A stretch of 64,000 bases of DNA from Gnetum montanum. Lineage: Eukaryota > Streptophyta > Gnetopsida > Gnetales > Gnetaceae. The stretch spans positions 742,671-806,670 of the forward strand of contig MNCI01008925.1 in NCBI GenBank assembly GCA_015680685.1, in the 5' to 3' direction. Positions 33,481 through 44,834 of the stretch are shown in pieces (position 1 is the stretch's first letter; each line of letters begins with the position of its first letter). The notes beneath the pieces are model-generated. The model made no database searches. It worked only from the letters and a program-made list of their open reading frames with translations, and was not told where the DNA came from. The position numbers were made by a program, and so were the translations under genes.

Positions 33481-34408
33481 CTATTCGTTTATGATTTCTA
33501 GTTGATTGTACAATTTATAATCCTTATTAAGTGTGAAACAATAGGATGAAGTGTATGTACCTGGGTGTTTGATTTAGACAACAGGAGCCAACGTGAGAGG
33601 GAAGGTCTTATGTGGGTAATGTTTAGCCTAGTGCACATCTATATACTCTTTTCTTTATTCCTGGTTTGTTTATATTTATTTGTGTTTAGCTAATCGTTGT
33701 GTTTGTTTTTATTTTACTTTAGAGTAAAGTACCCAAACTGCTGATTTTCTACGAGGGTGAGTCAATGTGGGCAATGAGGGGTGTGAAGATTTATAACTAA
33801 TAAAATTAACTTAAAAATTGGACAAGTAACTTTGGTCATTGTAGCAAGTGTAAACTCAAAGTCTAGCCAAAACCAAAGAGAATAGCATGAACCTAAGCTA
33901 AACTTCAGCGTGAAATAGTGGGAGATTCAGCACGATGAGGAGGCAAGGATCTAGTCATAGGGGGTAGGGAAAGGCGCAAATTTGGTGCGAAGAAGGTAGC
34001 AAAGGCGATGAAGATCATGGAGTGAAGTATCAGATGAAAGCCCTCAGCGTGCATGCCCTGGAGAAACCCTCAACATGCAAGGATCCAAAACCCCAACATG
34101 AAGGCAGCATGGAGGCCTCAGCGTGTAGCGACAAACCCCAACATGAAGGTGACGTGGAGTCTTCAGCGTGAAGCCTTAGCATGCAGCGACAAACCCCAAC
34201 GTGAAGGTGGCATGGAGGCTTCAGCATGAAGCCTTAACATGCAGCGACAAACCCCAGCATCAAGGTGGCATGGAGGCCTCAACATGAAGCCTTGAAACCA
34301 ACCTCCAGCGTGAACCTAATTCACTTAGAAACCCTCAGCGTAAACGCCAGACAGGGAATTTTAGCATGCACGTCCTTGCTCCAGTGTAAAGGTTTTGAAC
34401 GTAGCGCG
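33481..34408 (+). repeat. Upstream region of the Tat-1 opposite-strand gene, with 58-bp tandem repeat
   Basis: 33481-34020 shows no feature beyond AT-rich DNA. From 34030 a motif of the form CAGCGTGAAG/CAACATGAAGG recurs, and a 58-bp unit (marked by gcgacaaacccc at 34128, 34186 and 34244) is repeated at least three times. The minus-strand frame 34030-34227 is a translation of this repeat and not a gene. Confidence 0.75.
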
Positions 34409-37293
34409 ATGGGATGGGCAAGGGAAAGTAGGTGAGAGACTAGGGAAGGAAGGAGCCTGACTTGACCTTTGCTAAGGAGAGTGAGGCGATGCTCGAGTGC
34501 CTACCCAAGCCCATGATCCCCTCATGGTCTAGATTAACGTGCCGGTAGACCCTGGTCCTCTATCTAAATTTGTGTTTTTGCTTACTATTTTGGTTAATTT
34601 TTGTTTGTTTTTTTTTTATTATTTAGTGCATAGAATTTGTGTGAGGCCTAGCCTGTTCCTTTGGCGTAGATATTAGTGTGCAGGCCAGCATCAACCCTTG
34701 TCTCCTTGGCTCGGCGTACGGCCAGTTTTATGTCTGTGATCCAGTGACATGCTCAGCGTGCAGGGGGGGCCAAAATGCTTAGCGTGTAGGGTTTGCATGC
34801 CCACATTCCCAGTGTGTAGGACCTACATGCCCAATGTGAACCTTGAAAGCCTTTTTCCAAGTGCTGGCCCCCCAGCGTGAAACCTACTCTTTAGCTCTCT
34901 CTTTTTTTCTTGTGTGTGTAGCTTACTTATACTGATTCTTGAATATGTGTAGAGGTCTTAAACCTTTCCTCTTAGTGGTGGAGCTTGTTGGAGTTCTAGC
35001 GTGGTTCGAGACTATTGATTTTGATAGGCCGGTACCTGATATGACCATCGATCGAGATGGGGTATGGTTCAGAATGGGTGTCAACGAGTTCCTTGCCTTC
35101 ATCTTGCGAGGATTCAGTGTGGTAATATGGTCTCACCTAAGTGAAAAATTAGCACGGAGTGTCCTTGAGACTATGTTACCAGGATCATCAAATGGCATAG
35201 TGGCCTTCGTGGTCAACATCGATGAGGGATTGTTTACAGTTGGGGATGGTCCCTCTGGAGGGCCCAGATCCACTCATCCATTGACATGTGTATGGGACCT
35301 ATTATCATGTAGCCCTCACAACGTCAATAGCACTTTATTCCTAGCCTCTTGTGTGCACACTTTGTTCCAGAATCCTCCTGGAATGGTGTACAGGGTAGAA
35401 AGGTAAGGTTGTTTAATTTATCGTTTCTGCTTTGATGCTAAGTGGTTGTTCATATTTTGACCATCGTTTCTTTGCAGGACTCAATTTGATAAAGAAGGAG
35501 TATGCATAGGTGATGATGGACTCACATTGGCTCATACTGCCTTGAAGGCTTTCATGGCAGATCCCATTCTCCATGGTGTCGTGTTAGCCCAGGCCAAGGG
35601 TGAAATTGTCCATTTTCATAAATGATACTCAAAGGCTTTTGCACGATGTGAGGCTGGGGGGTGGCTACATGGGGATTGGTCCCGTAATGGGCCAATTTTC
35701 CCATGTGATGCTGATTTAGCTTCTAATGATCTTAATCCATTGGCCAACGGTAAGTAATAGTGTTTTTGATGCCTCACATTTGTTTGTTTTGCTACCTCAT
35801 TGGTTGTATTAATCCCATGGTTTTACCTTGTGTGTACAGTGGAGTCACCATAACAACTGGCTAGACTAAGAGCACTTTGGCCATGAAATTTGGGGAGATT
35901 GACGGTGCAAAATGGTGGTTGTAGGATAAGGCACCACCGCATATTATCAGCTGCTTGAGTGATGCTGGCCTCATGGAGTTGTTTACTGCTCTAAGTCCTA
36001 ACTTCTCCGTGACCGAGATGATTGCGATCGTTGATTCTTTCAACGAAGCTATTACTTACTATAACACTCATGTTAAGGGAATTAAAGTAAATTTCCATCT
36101 ATTGACAGAGTTCTTTTCAAAGCTCTTCGGTGTACTAGCAAATGGGGCTAAAGTAACTTTGAATAGAGCACAAAAAGAGGTCCATGTTGTTCGTGAGTTA
36201 GAGGACTGGCTAGGTGTACTTAAGGGTGGTAAGGGATTCCCTATGCAGGGAAGATCGAAAGTAACTAAAGTAAATGAGTTGTATCCACTGTTCAGAGCGT
36301 GAATGTTTCCTAAGTCCCTATCCCAAGTGAAGACTTTTGGGGTAGAATCTGTGCATATCATGCACATGATTCTGGAGACTAGGGTGCGTTATAATTGGGC
36401 TCAGTTTTTACGTTCAGGTTTCCATGGAGAGATAGTGAGATTGCGTTCGAATGTTGAGGCACAGTCTCATTTTACCTTTGCATTCTTCGTCAGTTACCTA
36501 TGCTGACTAGCTGAATTTCTAGTAGTTCACGTGGGTAACGAGTACGTGTTAAGGGATTGTGGCCAACTATCTCACCTGTGGATTTGCCACTTGTTTGAAG
36601 TGACTAAATCTCAAGATGCTCCCGAAGGGATTGATGAATCGATCTCTATTACAAAGGGGGGATCATCTAGTCATTCAATCCATACATGTGACAGCGTAGG
36701 GTTGGAGCCAGGTGGTGTGCCCTATACTTCTAGGAGAGTTGATCAAGTAATCAAGGAGAAAATTGGGAAGGCAAAATATAAAGTTCAAAGACCTAAGCGC
36801 TCTAGAGAGGTTGCTCCAGTTATAGATGAACCAAAGGTGAAACGCATACAGTTTAAGGTGTTTGCACGTGGTAAGTAAGCCTGATTCATTTATTTATCCT
36901 TGTTTTATTATTATTATTATTATTATTTTGGTCATTTATGTTAAATTGATGTTGAACTTATGAATGTCATCAGAGCCAACTCCTTGAGTAAGAAGAGAGG
37001 GGTTAGCATCGATCGTAGAGGAGGAAGAGGTCCCCACCAACCAAGGTGAGGAGAACGAAGCAGGTAATGATGAGATGGAAGTCCCTGTCCCTCTAAGTGA
37101 AGAAACGAAAGAACGAGTGGAAGTCGCCATAGGAAAAGATCACGCTCGTGATCAGGATGAAGCTGATGAGATGTTTGACGATTTCTTCGAAGGGAGGTTA
37201 AACCTTGACAATCCTTCAAATCTGGAAGAAGAAAAGGATCTCGATACCAAGGAAAATATAAAGGAAAGTGTAATTTGTACTACAAAGATGTAA
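34409..37293 (+). pseudogene. Tat-1 opposite-strand multi-exon gene (3'-truncated)
   Basis: The function is unknown and I do not recognise the family. Predicted exons are 34409-34544, 34953-35402, 35478-35749, 35840-36870 and 36974-37293, with GT-AG introns (gtaagg/gcag, gtaagt/acag, gtaagt/tcag). Exon 2, taken from 34954, is 449 nt and exon 3 is 272 nt, identical to Tat-2. Motifs shared with Tat-2 are 'GLKPFLLVVEL', 'FSVVIWSHLSE', 'LFLA-CVHTLFQN', 'IIKEKIGKAK'-like basic stretches near 36770, and an acidic tail with 'DEMFDDFFEGRL'. Exon 1 ('LTFAKESEAMLECLPKP') aligns with Tat-2 exon 1. There are stops in exons 3 and 4 and an indel at the exon 4 start. The last three Tat-2 exons (coiled coil) are absent. 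It lies between protease and RT, antisense to the element. Confidence 0.72.
34545..34952 (+). other. Tat-1 opposite-strand gene, intron 1 with CAGCGTG motifs
   Basis: This is the predicted intron between exons 1 and 2, from donor gtagac (34545) to acceptor tgtgtag (34952). From about 34730 it carries several CAGCGTG/CCAGTGTG motifs with spacing of 20-40 bp. The motif is the one found in the Tat LTRs. Confidence 0.5.
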
Positions 37294-37339
37294 TCATAGA
37301 ATGTAAACTAGGAATTTAAACTTTTGATGTAAACGAAAG

Positions 37340-37645
37340 TAAACTTGCGCTAGTTTAAGGCCATTTCGGGCCATACGTACGTGCGTGTCAGTTTAGAGTC
37401 ATGATGGACTACAACGTGATTATTCTAGTTTAAGGCCATTTTAGGCCACCAATAAATAGGAGGGATATCAATTGATACCATGGGTTTTGATGTAAACTGG
37501 TCATTTCTGATCATCGCTAGTTTTATGTCATTGCGGACATGCGATAGTTTAATGTCATTCCGAACTTGTGTAGTTTAGTGTCATTTCGGATGAGTGGTAG
37601 TTTAACGTCATTTCGGATGATCGTAGTTTAACGTCATTGCGGAAT
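37340..37645. repeat. Tat-1 short repeats between the opposite-strand gene and protease
   Basis: Units such as tagtttaaggccatttcggg and tagtttaacgtcatttcgga recur with a spacing of about 27-60 bp. They match the cluster at 61070-61370 at the same position in Tat-2. Together with 33345-33480 they bracket the opposite-strand gene. Confidence 0.75.
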
Positions 37646-37859
37646 GGTGTAGTTTGTTAGTTTTTTAATAAATTTTTGATTTTTTTCATTTTTATGTTAG
37701 GAGTGGGTTTAATGGGTATGATCTGATACTTGGCATCTCCTTCGCTAATTACGTTGAATGGTAGCTCTGCCTAGGAGACATCTAGTAGAGTAGGCTCTGA
37801 GTCAGTGTCCTTGGATGTTTTTGGGTTAGGTGGTGTTTCCTTAGTTTTTGAGGGATGAC

Positions 37860-38540
37860 GATTTATAGGTTGGTCATCACTTTGGATTTTGTTTGTTTCT
37901 TTCGGTATGGGCTTTTTAGAAATTCTGTCAAGTTTATGCTCATGTGAAGTGTCCTCCTGTTCAGGCTACTCAAATTTGACTTTGAAGACTTGATTTGCCT
38001 CCGTGTGAGATGAGATGGTGGATGTAGTAGTATCCCCATGGATAATGATTTCACCCCCCTCATAGGGTAAGTGAATCTCTTGGTGAATGGGGGAAGACAC
38101 CGCTTTTAACTAGGCTAACCAGGGTCATCCCGAGATTAGGTTAAAACCAGGCATCTCATCAATAACCACAAAGTTTGTGGATGTGGGGAATCGATCCCTT
38201 GCTATAAAATCCAGGTTTAATGTACCTTTAACCACTACTCATGATCCATTAAATGATTTCAGGCATGTTGTAGATGTCAGTTTAATTAATTCTGTAAGCC
38301 CTAACTATTCAATGATGGGATAAGGCACTACATTTGTGGCTGCTCCGTCATCTACATGTACTCGATGTATTTTGAATTGATTAACTCGTATGGTTATGAA
38401 CATGGGTTCGTGGGTGACCTCTCCGATTTTCTCATCAATCTTAATTTTTTTGGGGTGAAAGCTTAATGATTTAGATTTGGATCCTTGTCGTGTAGACATT
38501 ACCACGTGTATAGACGTTTGCGGGTAGGTTTTCACTAATT
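37860..38540 (-). pseudogene. Tat-1 protease
   Basis: On the minus strand the retropepsin motif reads 'RVHVDDGAATNVVPYPIIE' (38305-38370), a D-D-G-A variant also present in Tat-2. It is preceded by 'EPMFITIRVNQFKIH'. Downstream (38090-38170) 'MPGFNLISG-PWLA-LKAV' and 'HQEIHLPYEGGEIIIHGD' match the I-x-G-x-x-W-L block and following tail of Tat-type proteases. There are several frameshifts. The frame stops short of the repeat cluster at 37645, and RT does not follow for another 4.6 kb because the opposite-strand gene intervenes. Confidence 0.8.
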
Positions 38541-39517
38541 GGAATCGATGTTAACATTTGTACTAAGGCTTCACAATGAACTGGCAAAGTCAATATGAGG
38601 TCATACAAGCTTAATGATGTATTCTTTTGTTTAAGGGCTTGCGTAACCTATGTTAGGGCGTTAGCTACGTCTTTACCATTGGGTATATTCTTGTCCATGG
38701 CCACTTTATCCATTGGACCTAACAGTTGTATCTCACATGGGGTAACTTTCATATTATTTTTCATGACTGTTGGGTTTGATATGTGTTGCATTCTTGATTT
38801 TTCATCTTTATAACTCATGCTTGGCTCATTGTTAGAAGGAGCCATAGGTATAGCACTTAACGGAGTTGGTTTCGGGGGCCCCAGTGCAAGGCATTGACGT
38901 TCCTTCTCCAAACGTTCCCTAGTGAGCCTATCTGCCAAGTGTTCTCGCGTGGGTTGTGTGGGAACATTTGGGGTCGGAGTATTAGGTTGTTTCAAGACCC
39001 AAATGATGAATGGGGTGGGACAAGATTGTGTCTGAGGTTTATGAGCTTGGACATCAAGCTGTCTAGGCACCTTGACGACAAACAGCGTTGGAAAATTTTT
39101 AGTTGGTACCTCTGTCGTAGCAACTGTCGATGGCACCTGGACCACAAAGGGAGTGGGCTGGTTTGATGGTGTCACACTAGTGGTTGTATCAGCAAAGGGC
39201 ACACGAACAACAAATGGTTTGGTTTGGGGTGATACCTTTGCTGCTGCCACCGCGAGAGGTACTTGGATGACCAATGGTTTTTGCGGGGTAGGAGGATCGT
39301 GTGGGGAATATGAAGGTTGAGGTGATGTTAGTGCAGTAGGGGGAGCATGAACTACAAAGGGGTTCTTTGGTGTTTCATAGTTATTATCTGTGTAGATGGT
39401 GTTAATTATGTATGGCGCTTTTTTAGTATTTAGGGGATCTTTATATACACCCATGGATTGGTTTTGTGGTTTGACTAGGTTGGCCTCATCAAAAGTGATC
39501 TCACCTCTATCAATCAT
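38541..39517 (-). pseudogene. Tat-1 gag-protease linker with tandem PFVVxVP repeats
   Basis: On the minus strand a frame of 289 codons (38648-39517) holds six degenerate units of 20-28 residues, each led by PFVVHAP, PLVIQVP, PFVVRVP, PFVVQVP, LFVVKVP or PFIIWVL and followed by Thr/Pro/Gln-rich sequence. It ends with 'ADRLTRERLEKERQ' and 'EIQLLGPMDKVAMDKNIPN'. I know of no function. The Tat-2 counterpart has seven units. The repeat spacing and conserved core suggest a selected fibrous or binding linker. Confidence 0.75.
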
Positions 39518-41757
39518 TCATTGAATGTCTTGTTTTAAGGTGAAACAATAGTTGGTGCCATGCCCATTATGTTGGTGGTACTCACAAAATTGATCTAGTC
39601 TAAAGCCTCTTGGAACTGGGGGCTCATCCGGTGTTGCCAAGCTTGGGTTCTCGAACAATTCATAGAATTGATCATGTTTTTGAATTGTTGCGGGGGACAA
39701 TTGTTTATGTTTTATTAGCCCAGCCTTCAAGAGTTGGTCAAATAATTATGTGTTTCATGGGAAATGGTGTGTATTGAGAGGGGTCTCTCCTCTCAAATTT
39801 TCACGCAGGACCCGGTGTAGCATTTTGTAATGTGGATAGTTCAGGTGCAGCAGTGGGAGCAAGTCTAGTATAGCTAGTAGGGGTGGTAGGTGGTTTACCT
39901 TATTGTCTCGTACTTATTTGTTGAGTCTCTGCTACTGCTGCTACAGTTGCCTTAGCCCTTTCTTTGTCTTTCTTATTATGCTGACTTTTAAAGGTTGAAT
40001 AGGCGGGGTCATGGCTATTTTGTGTTGCTTCTTCAATGTTTTTAATTTGTACAAATGCTTGGCTAAGAGTGCGTGCATTTAGGTAGTACAGTTTAGATTT
40101 AACAAAGTCATTCACGGCTCCCTTTAAGATGGTGAGTAAGTATGTTTCAGGGATTGGTTCATGAAGTTTGTTTAGTGTAGCACTCCATCTCTAAATAAAT
40201 TTTTGTACAGGTTCAAGCGGTGCTTGTTTTACCTATATCAAACTGTCCAAGGTCACTTTAGGTTTCAAGTTGTATTTAAACCTGGTAACGAATTGGTGTA
40301 AGAGATCCTCCAAAGAGGATATGGAGTTACGAGGCAAGGCTCAGCACCAGTCTAAAGCTCTCCCAGTGAGGGACATGGCAAAAACACGTAAGATTGCATG
40401 GGGCCATGCCTGAAGCAATAAACATTCTAGTCTAAACGTGACTAGATGGGCATTGGGGTCTCCTTCCCCATTGTATTTGGTTAGTTGAGGCAAAGAAACT
40501 CCTTTGGGCAGGGTCAATGGTGGTACCGAAGAGCTAATAGGATCATCTTGGTAAAAGTCTAATACTTTAAGCTCTTTGTTGTTGGCCATTTTAAGGCATT
40601 TTACCTCGTCAGTGAGTTCTTGCATTATCTTTTTAGCTTCGGCCTAGTCTTGGGCACTAGGTGAAATGGCAGGGTGGTTATGTTGTGTAGTATGCAAGTT
40701 AGATTATTGTACAGTGGGTGGGAAAGTAGAAATTTGAGTGGTCAGAGGTTGCACTTGTGGAATATTCATGGTGGGTGCTACTAAGGGTGGCATACTGTAA
40801 GGGGTGGGTTGTTGTTGTTGTTGTTGTACTTGAGGGACATTCATGGGTGGAATTGTAGGAGGTGGTATGTTGTAATGAAGGGGTTGATGCGATTACATGC
40901 CAGTCACGGCCCACTGTCCAGTTATGATTTGTGAGGGAACACACTGAACTTGTTGAGTTGAACTAGTGAAGGATGTCCCTTGGGTTTGTATTCGTGGTAT
41001 ATAGTGAGTGGATGTAGAAAGACGACATCCCAATCACTTGGGGTGGGAAGGTCACTCCTACATTAGTTTGAGGGGGGTGTTGTTGGGGTTGTACTTGTAA
41101 GAGAGGGGATAACGTGGTGATGGGAGGAATAGTGGAGGTGGATATATTGAATTAAGTATCGATCATGGGGAGAGTGGGAATAAGAGTGGATGCTTCTTAT
41201 TGAGGCATGTGTGCTTGAGTGGTTTTAAATGAATGGAGGGACATAGTCTCCCCCGTGAAAGGGTGAAATAACTGGTTCGCGTAAGTATGCGGACTGAGAG
41301 TATGGTACGAATCCTCGTGTTCGGATTGAGCCGCAAAGTCGTCCTTCTCTTCTAATTGACGATTTACTATGGACTGGTCCAGAGACTAACTCCTTACTAG
41401 GAGGAGCTATGAAATGAGCTCAGAGTAGTGCTCTAGAAGAGGGATGATGTCATATGGGGAGGGGATGAACTCATGTCCTCCCCTATGAATCAGTTCATAC
41501 TATTTCTTAACCTCTAGTTCAGTTTGATCTACTGCCAAACCGGCTTGGATCTTTACACATATAAAATTATACTGTTCTTGTGTTATGACACTAAATGATG
41601 GATTCTTCCCTTGTAGTCTAAGAGATTGGTGAGGTCCCCCGCAGGGGTTGACCTCACCGTGGGCCCCTATGGGTTGCATGATGGGTATCGGCATTGCTGT
41701 GGAGACATTGACATCTGAAGTGGACATGGTTGAAACATTGGTATTGGAAGTATTCAT
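39518..41757 (-). pseudogene. Tat-1 gag
   Basis: On the minus strand the likely start is the Met at 41757 ('MNTSNTNVSTMSTSD'). The blocks are 'IQAGLAVDQTELEVKK' (41500), a Pro/Gln/Thr-rich part (40700-41200), and the gag core with 'LPKGVSLPQLTKYNGEGDPNAH' region and 'RVFAMSLTGRALDWC' (40341-40520). Further on come 'SQAFVQIKNIEEA' (40040) and a zinc-type motif 'FCEYHQHNGHGTNYCFTLK' (39525-39590) of the Tat gag form. There are many stops. The protein would form the particle. Plus-strand shadows are ignored. Confidence 0.82.
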
Positions 41758-42254
41758 GGTGAAAAGGTCCTAAGTGTAACAAGGTAGATGGGAGACAATG
41801 TCAGCGTGCATAGGTGAAATTTTGGCCAAGTATGGAACGAGTATACTTATTAGCATACACCCTCAACGTGCAGACTTGTCTACACAACGTACACCTAATT
41901 CTGGTAGCGTGTAGATTGGATCCACAATGTATGAATTGAATCCTTGGTGTACAGGCTTCAACAATTAGTGTATAGGATGAATAGATAGTGTACAGACGTA
42001 GTGGACAGCATGCAGATAGGCTAGGTAGCATATACACGCTGAGATTATAGTAGATCTAGCTGAATAGGGTGCAGATTTGGAAGGTTCAAAATTAGATCTA
42101 TGCTGACAGAGTGTAGATCTGAGAAAAAAAATTGACTATAGATTAGGGATCACAGGGAGCGGATCTATGAGATGGACAAGCGGGTCTGAAGAGATCTACG
42201 GTGGATTAGAGTAGATTTAAGCAATGAGAGGGCCCTTCTTCTAGCATAATTTTC
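41758..42254 (-). other. Tat-1 untranslated leader with CAGCGTG motifs
   Basis: This stretch lies between the 5' LTR and gag. It contains repeated variants of CAGCGTGCA/CAACGTGCAG/TAGCGTGTAG (41800-42040). I cannot find a convincing primer binding site: the minus-strand sequence after the LTR is gaaaattatgctagaagaag, with no TGG-initial match to a tRNA end. The minus-strand frame 41801-42037 is repeat-derived. Confidence 0.6.
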
Positions 42255-43816
42255 TATACTGTCTGAAATCATCAGTACAGGGCTGGAATGAACAAGCATC
42301 AGGAGATCTACAAACAAGCATAGAAGACCCTTCCTTCACTTGAGGATGAGTTGGAACTGACGAAGGTAGAGTACCTTGGGTGGTCCGCACACAGATCATA
42401 CAAGGATTTTCCCAAATGTATGCCAATGTGCAATACGTTGGGTTATGTGTAAATAGCGTAATAAGCGTAAACCAAAATGTAAATGTGCAAGAATATAAAC
42501 AAAGAGATAGGCAAGAATGAATGCAAACTGTAACAAATCTTGATCGAAAATGAAGCAATTTTATTGCAAAATGAAAATTACAATGCATCGGCTTGAACAA
42601 AATTGTGGAACTAACACAAGGCAGACGAAGAGCCCCGATGGATGCGGAGGGATGATCGTATGCTGGTTTGGACTGCAGGCACAGTGTGAGGGCTGTATGA
42701 TCAGTGTGCAGGGTTGAAGTCCAGCATGCAGGGTTGGTGTTCCAAATCATCTCCAAAATGTGATTTTTTTAATGCTCCCCCTCCCCCTCACTCTTGGTGG
42801 AAAATTGGGGTTTTTATAGGTTTTAGCGTGAAACTCGGATCTGGAGTTGTATGAGTGGCCGTTGGTGAGAAAATTTTAGGTCGAATGACATGTGGCTATG
42901 TTGCCTGAGTGCAAAGAATATTACAACTGTACAGTGTGCTACATGCCAACGTGTACATGTTGGGCATGTGAACCCAGCATACAGACTTGACCAACACAAA
43001 AGAATTGAATTTTACAAACGAACATTACTGTTACAATAAAGAATCTTGAACATGGCTTGTGGATTTGAGCTCTGGTGTCACGAGAATGCTGCCTGTATAT
43101 TTTCTGCTCATTTGGACTTGATCTAACATGGTTTTGGAAGGCTTCAAGTGGTATATGCTATGCTGCACGTTGGGAGTGCACGTTGGGCATGCATCGTATG
43201 TATGCTCAGTGTATAGGATATGTAAGTGCATCATTTCGAGGTTGAATCTTCATTTTTGGGAGCCTGGGATGATGCTTGACAATTGCGTTACCTCTGAGAG
43301 TCAATTGTAGGTGGAGATCTTGTTCTAGAGTGCCTGTTTTGAGAGATCCTTGATGGTGCATGCTGGGCTATACGCTGGTTAGCGTACACCAAAATGTACC
43401 CAGTGTGCACACACGAACATGCATCATTTAGGGCCCAAAATTTGATTTTAATGAGGCTAAGAGCTACTGGGGACCTTGGGGAAGGTCTTGGGGGGTCTAG
43501 ACGCTTAATTCTGGCATGTTTTGGCTTATTTTTTGGGTCCAAAAGTTGCTACACGCTGGGCTGCATGCTGGGCATGCAGGCCCATGTGCAAGAAGTATAC
43601 TTAGTTAAAACTAAGTGTTTTGAGTTTGAGGCTTGTAGTTCTCATTGCCAAATGTTGATGCAGTCTCCAATGGATCTCGGGGAACTTTTACTTGTTGGAT
43701 TCGACTTTGTTTGATGCTGATTGTTAAGTATGCAAGTTTTGGTCATGCTGGGAAGCATCATGACTCGGCTCGATTCTTGTCTGAAAGTGTTAGGTCCAAA
43801 TTTTTATGGTGTTTCA
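42255..43816 (-). repeat. Tat-1 5' LTR (1562 bp)
   Basis: This is the partner of 26792-28341. On the minus strand it starts TGAAACACC (43816) and ends CAGTATA (42255), with TATAAAA near 42810-42822. The CCAGCGTG motifs are more decayed here: the 18-bp palindrome has become ccaacgtgtacatgttgg at about 42957-42974. Frames at 42241, 43031, 43128, 43288 and 43394 are by-products. Confidence 0.9.
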
Positions 43817-43821
43817 CTACC
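43817..43821. other. Tat-1 target site duplication, right (CTACC)
   Basis: Copy of 26787-26791. Athila-4 resumes immediately after. Confidence 0.9.
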
Positions 43822-44374
43822 AAGTCACTTAACCACAACTGCACATGGGGTTTCATGTGACCAATGATCGGAATTCCATTTTCTCGTCTCTCTCTCTTCA
43901 CCCAGTTCTCTCCGTAACTCACCTCACTACCTGTCTTATGTTGTGAAGGTTCTTCATGATTTCCATGGGCTTCCCATGCCTTGGCTGGATCTCTTGGGTC
44001 GGAGTCTTAGCTGGCAAACACCATTTCTTGGCCTTGGGGCCCATGGACCCTAGTGTTGGGGATATGCAAGGGCTACTGAGGCTATGGCCTGCTATGGGGA
44101 GGATCCACCTACATAGCCTTGGTCCCGCTTGTTCAGCCTTCCATCCTTGGATTTCATGGTTGACTAGTTTTTGGGTTCCATCGCTCGATTTATTCCTCGT
44201 GGAGTTCTTTTTGAGTCCTGTTCTCCTATTTTTGACTCTTTTTTACATCCAAGTACCTTCCTCATGTCCTCACCTGTGTCCAAACCTCTCATGTGCTTCA
44301 ACCGCCCCAATTTGACATTTCAAATTCATCATTTCAAGCTTTTTTCAGGTTGGTCAATGCTAGTCAGCAGGTAA

Positions 44375-44458
44375 ACACCCCTGCATATACGGGGCCCCGT
44401 ATACACATCCCCTGCGTATACGTGGCCCTGTCGACATAGTGCCTAATCCCTATATATA
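44375..44458 (+). promoter_or_regulatory. Athila-4 internal promoter-like module
   Basis: Inverted motifs ctgcatatacggggccccgt, gtatac, tgcgtatacgtggccctgtc and gac precede TATATATA (44451-44458). The arrangement and motifs match U3 of the Athila-4 LTR (21480-21589) and the internal module of Athila-3. They lie just upstream of the late gene. A role as a second promoter is inferred. Confidence 0.6.
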
Positions 44459-44834
44459 CACCCATTGCTCTTTGAAATTTTCATCATTTGGAATCCAAAC
44501 AGGGGGGAGATTTTGCCATTTTTTCTACCTAACCCTTCCCAATGCAGCTACATTCCATCGCAAGTCTACATCAACCAATCCTTGCCCTTTTATGCAACAT
44601 GAGGTATGCTCTCAGTTGTTGGGGGGGGGGTGCTGCCTATGTGTAATTAATTAATTAATTAATTAGTTGATTAATTATGAAAAATCTGGCTCCAACCCAT
44701 AAATTAACACTCTAGGAGACTTAAAGGTGTGCCTGTGCCAACAAAATAACTTGGCCAAACTAAGAAGGTGTATATGGACCATCTTAAGCTACTTATGTAC
44801 GGTCTAACAGGTGGTTATGTTTGATTGCAAATAG
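44459..44834 (+). other. Athila-4 late-gene untranslated exon and intron
   Basis: After the TATA box, a short exon to about 44603 and an intron 44604-44834 are predicted (donor gtatgc, acceptor caaatag). The intron includes a run of ten G at 44622-44631 and an AATT microsatellite at 44647-44671. Splice sites align with those of Athila-3. The plus frames at 43956, 44171 and 44439 overlap this and are chance. Confidence 0.5.

Larger units (their letters stand above)
26792..43816 (-). mobile_element. Tat-1, full-length Tat-like element (17.0 kb, minus strand)
   Basis: This complete Ty3/gypsy element has two LTRs of 1550 and 1562 bp and CTACC on both sides. On the minus strand the order is 5' LTR, leader, gag, repeat linker, protease, then an opposite-strand multi-exon gene, then RT, RNase H, a second RNase H, integrase, 3' non-coding region, purine tract and 3' LTR. 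The LTRs look roughly nine-tenths identical by eye, differing mostly by C/T and G/A, so the insertion is old. The second RNase H and the YVDD RT point to the Tat lineage. Confidence 0.9.

Noticed and set aside
34030-34227. Minus-strand frame with repeated 'SCWG-LHAE' units
   Set aside because: It arises from the 58-bp tandem repeat and has no homologous frame in Tat-2.
44439-44654. 71-codon plus frame over the poly-G tract
   Set aside because: It spans the predicted untranslated exon and intron of the late gene and has no counterpart in Athila-3.
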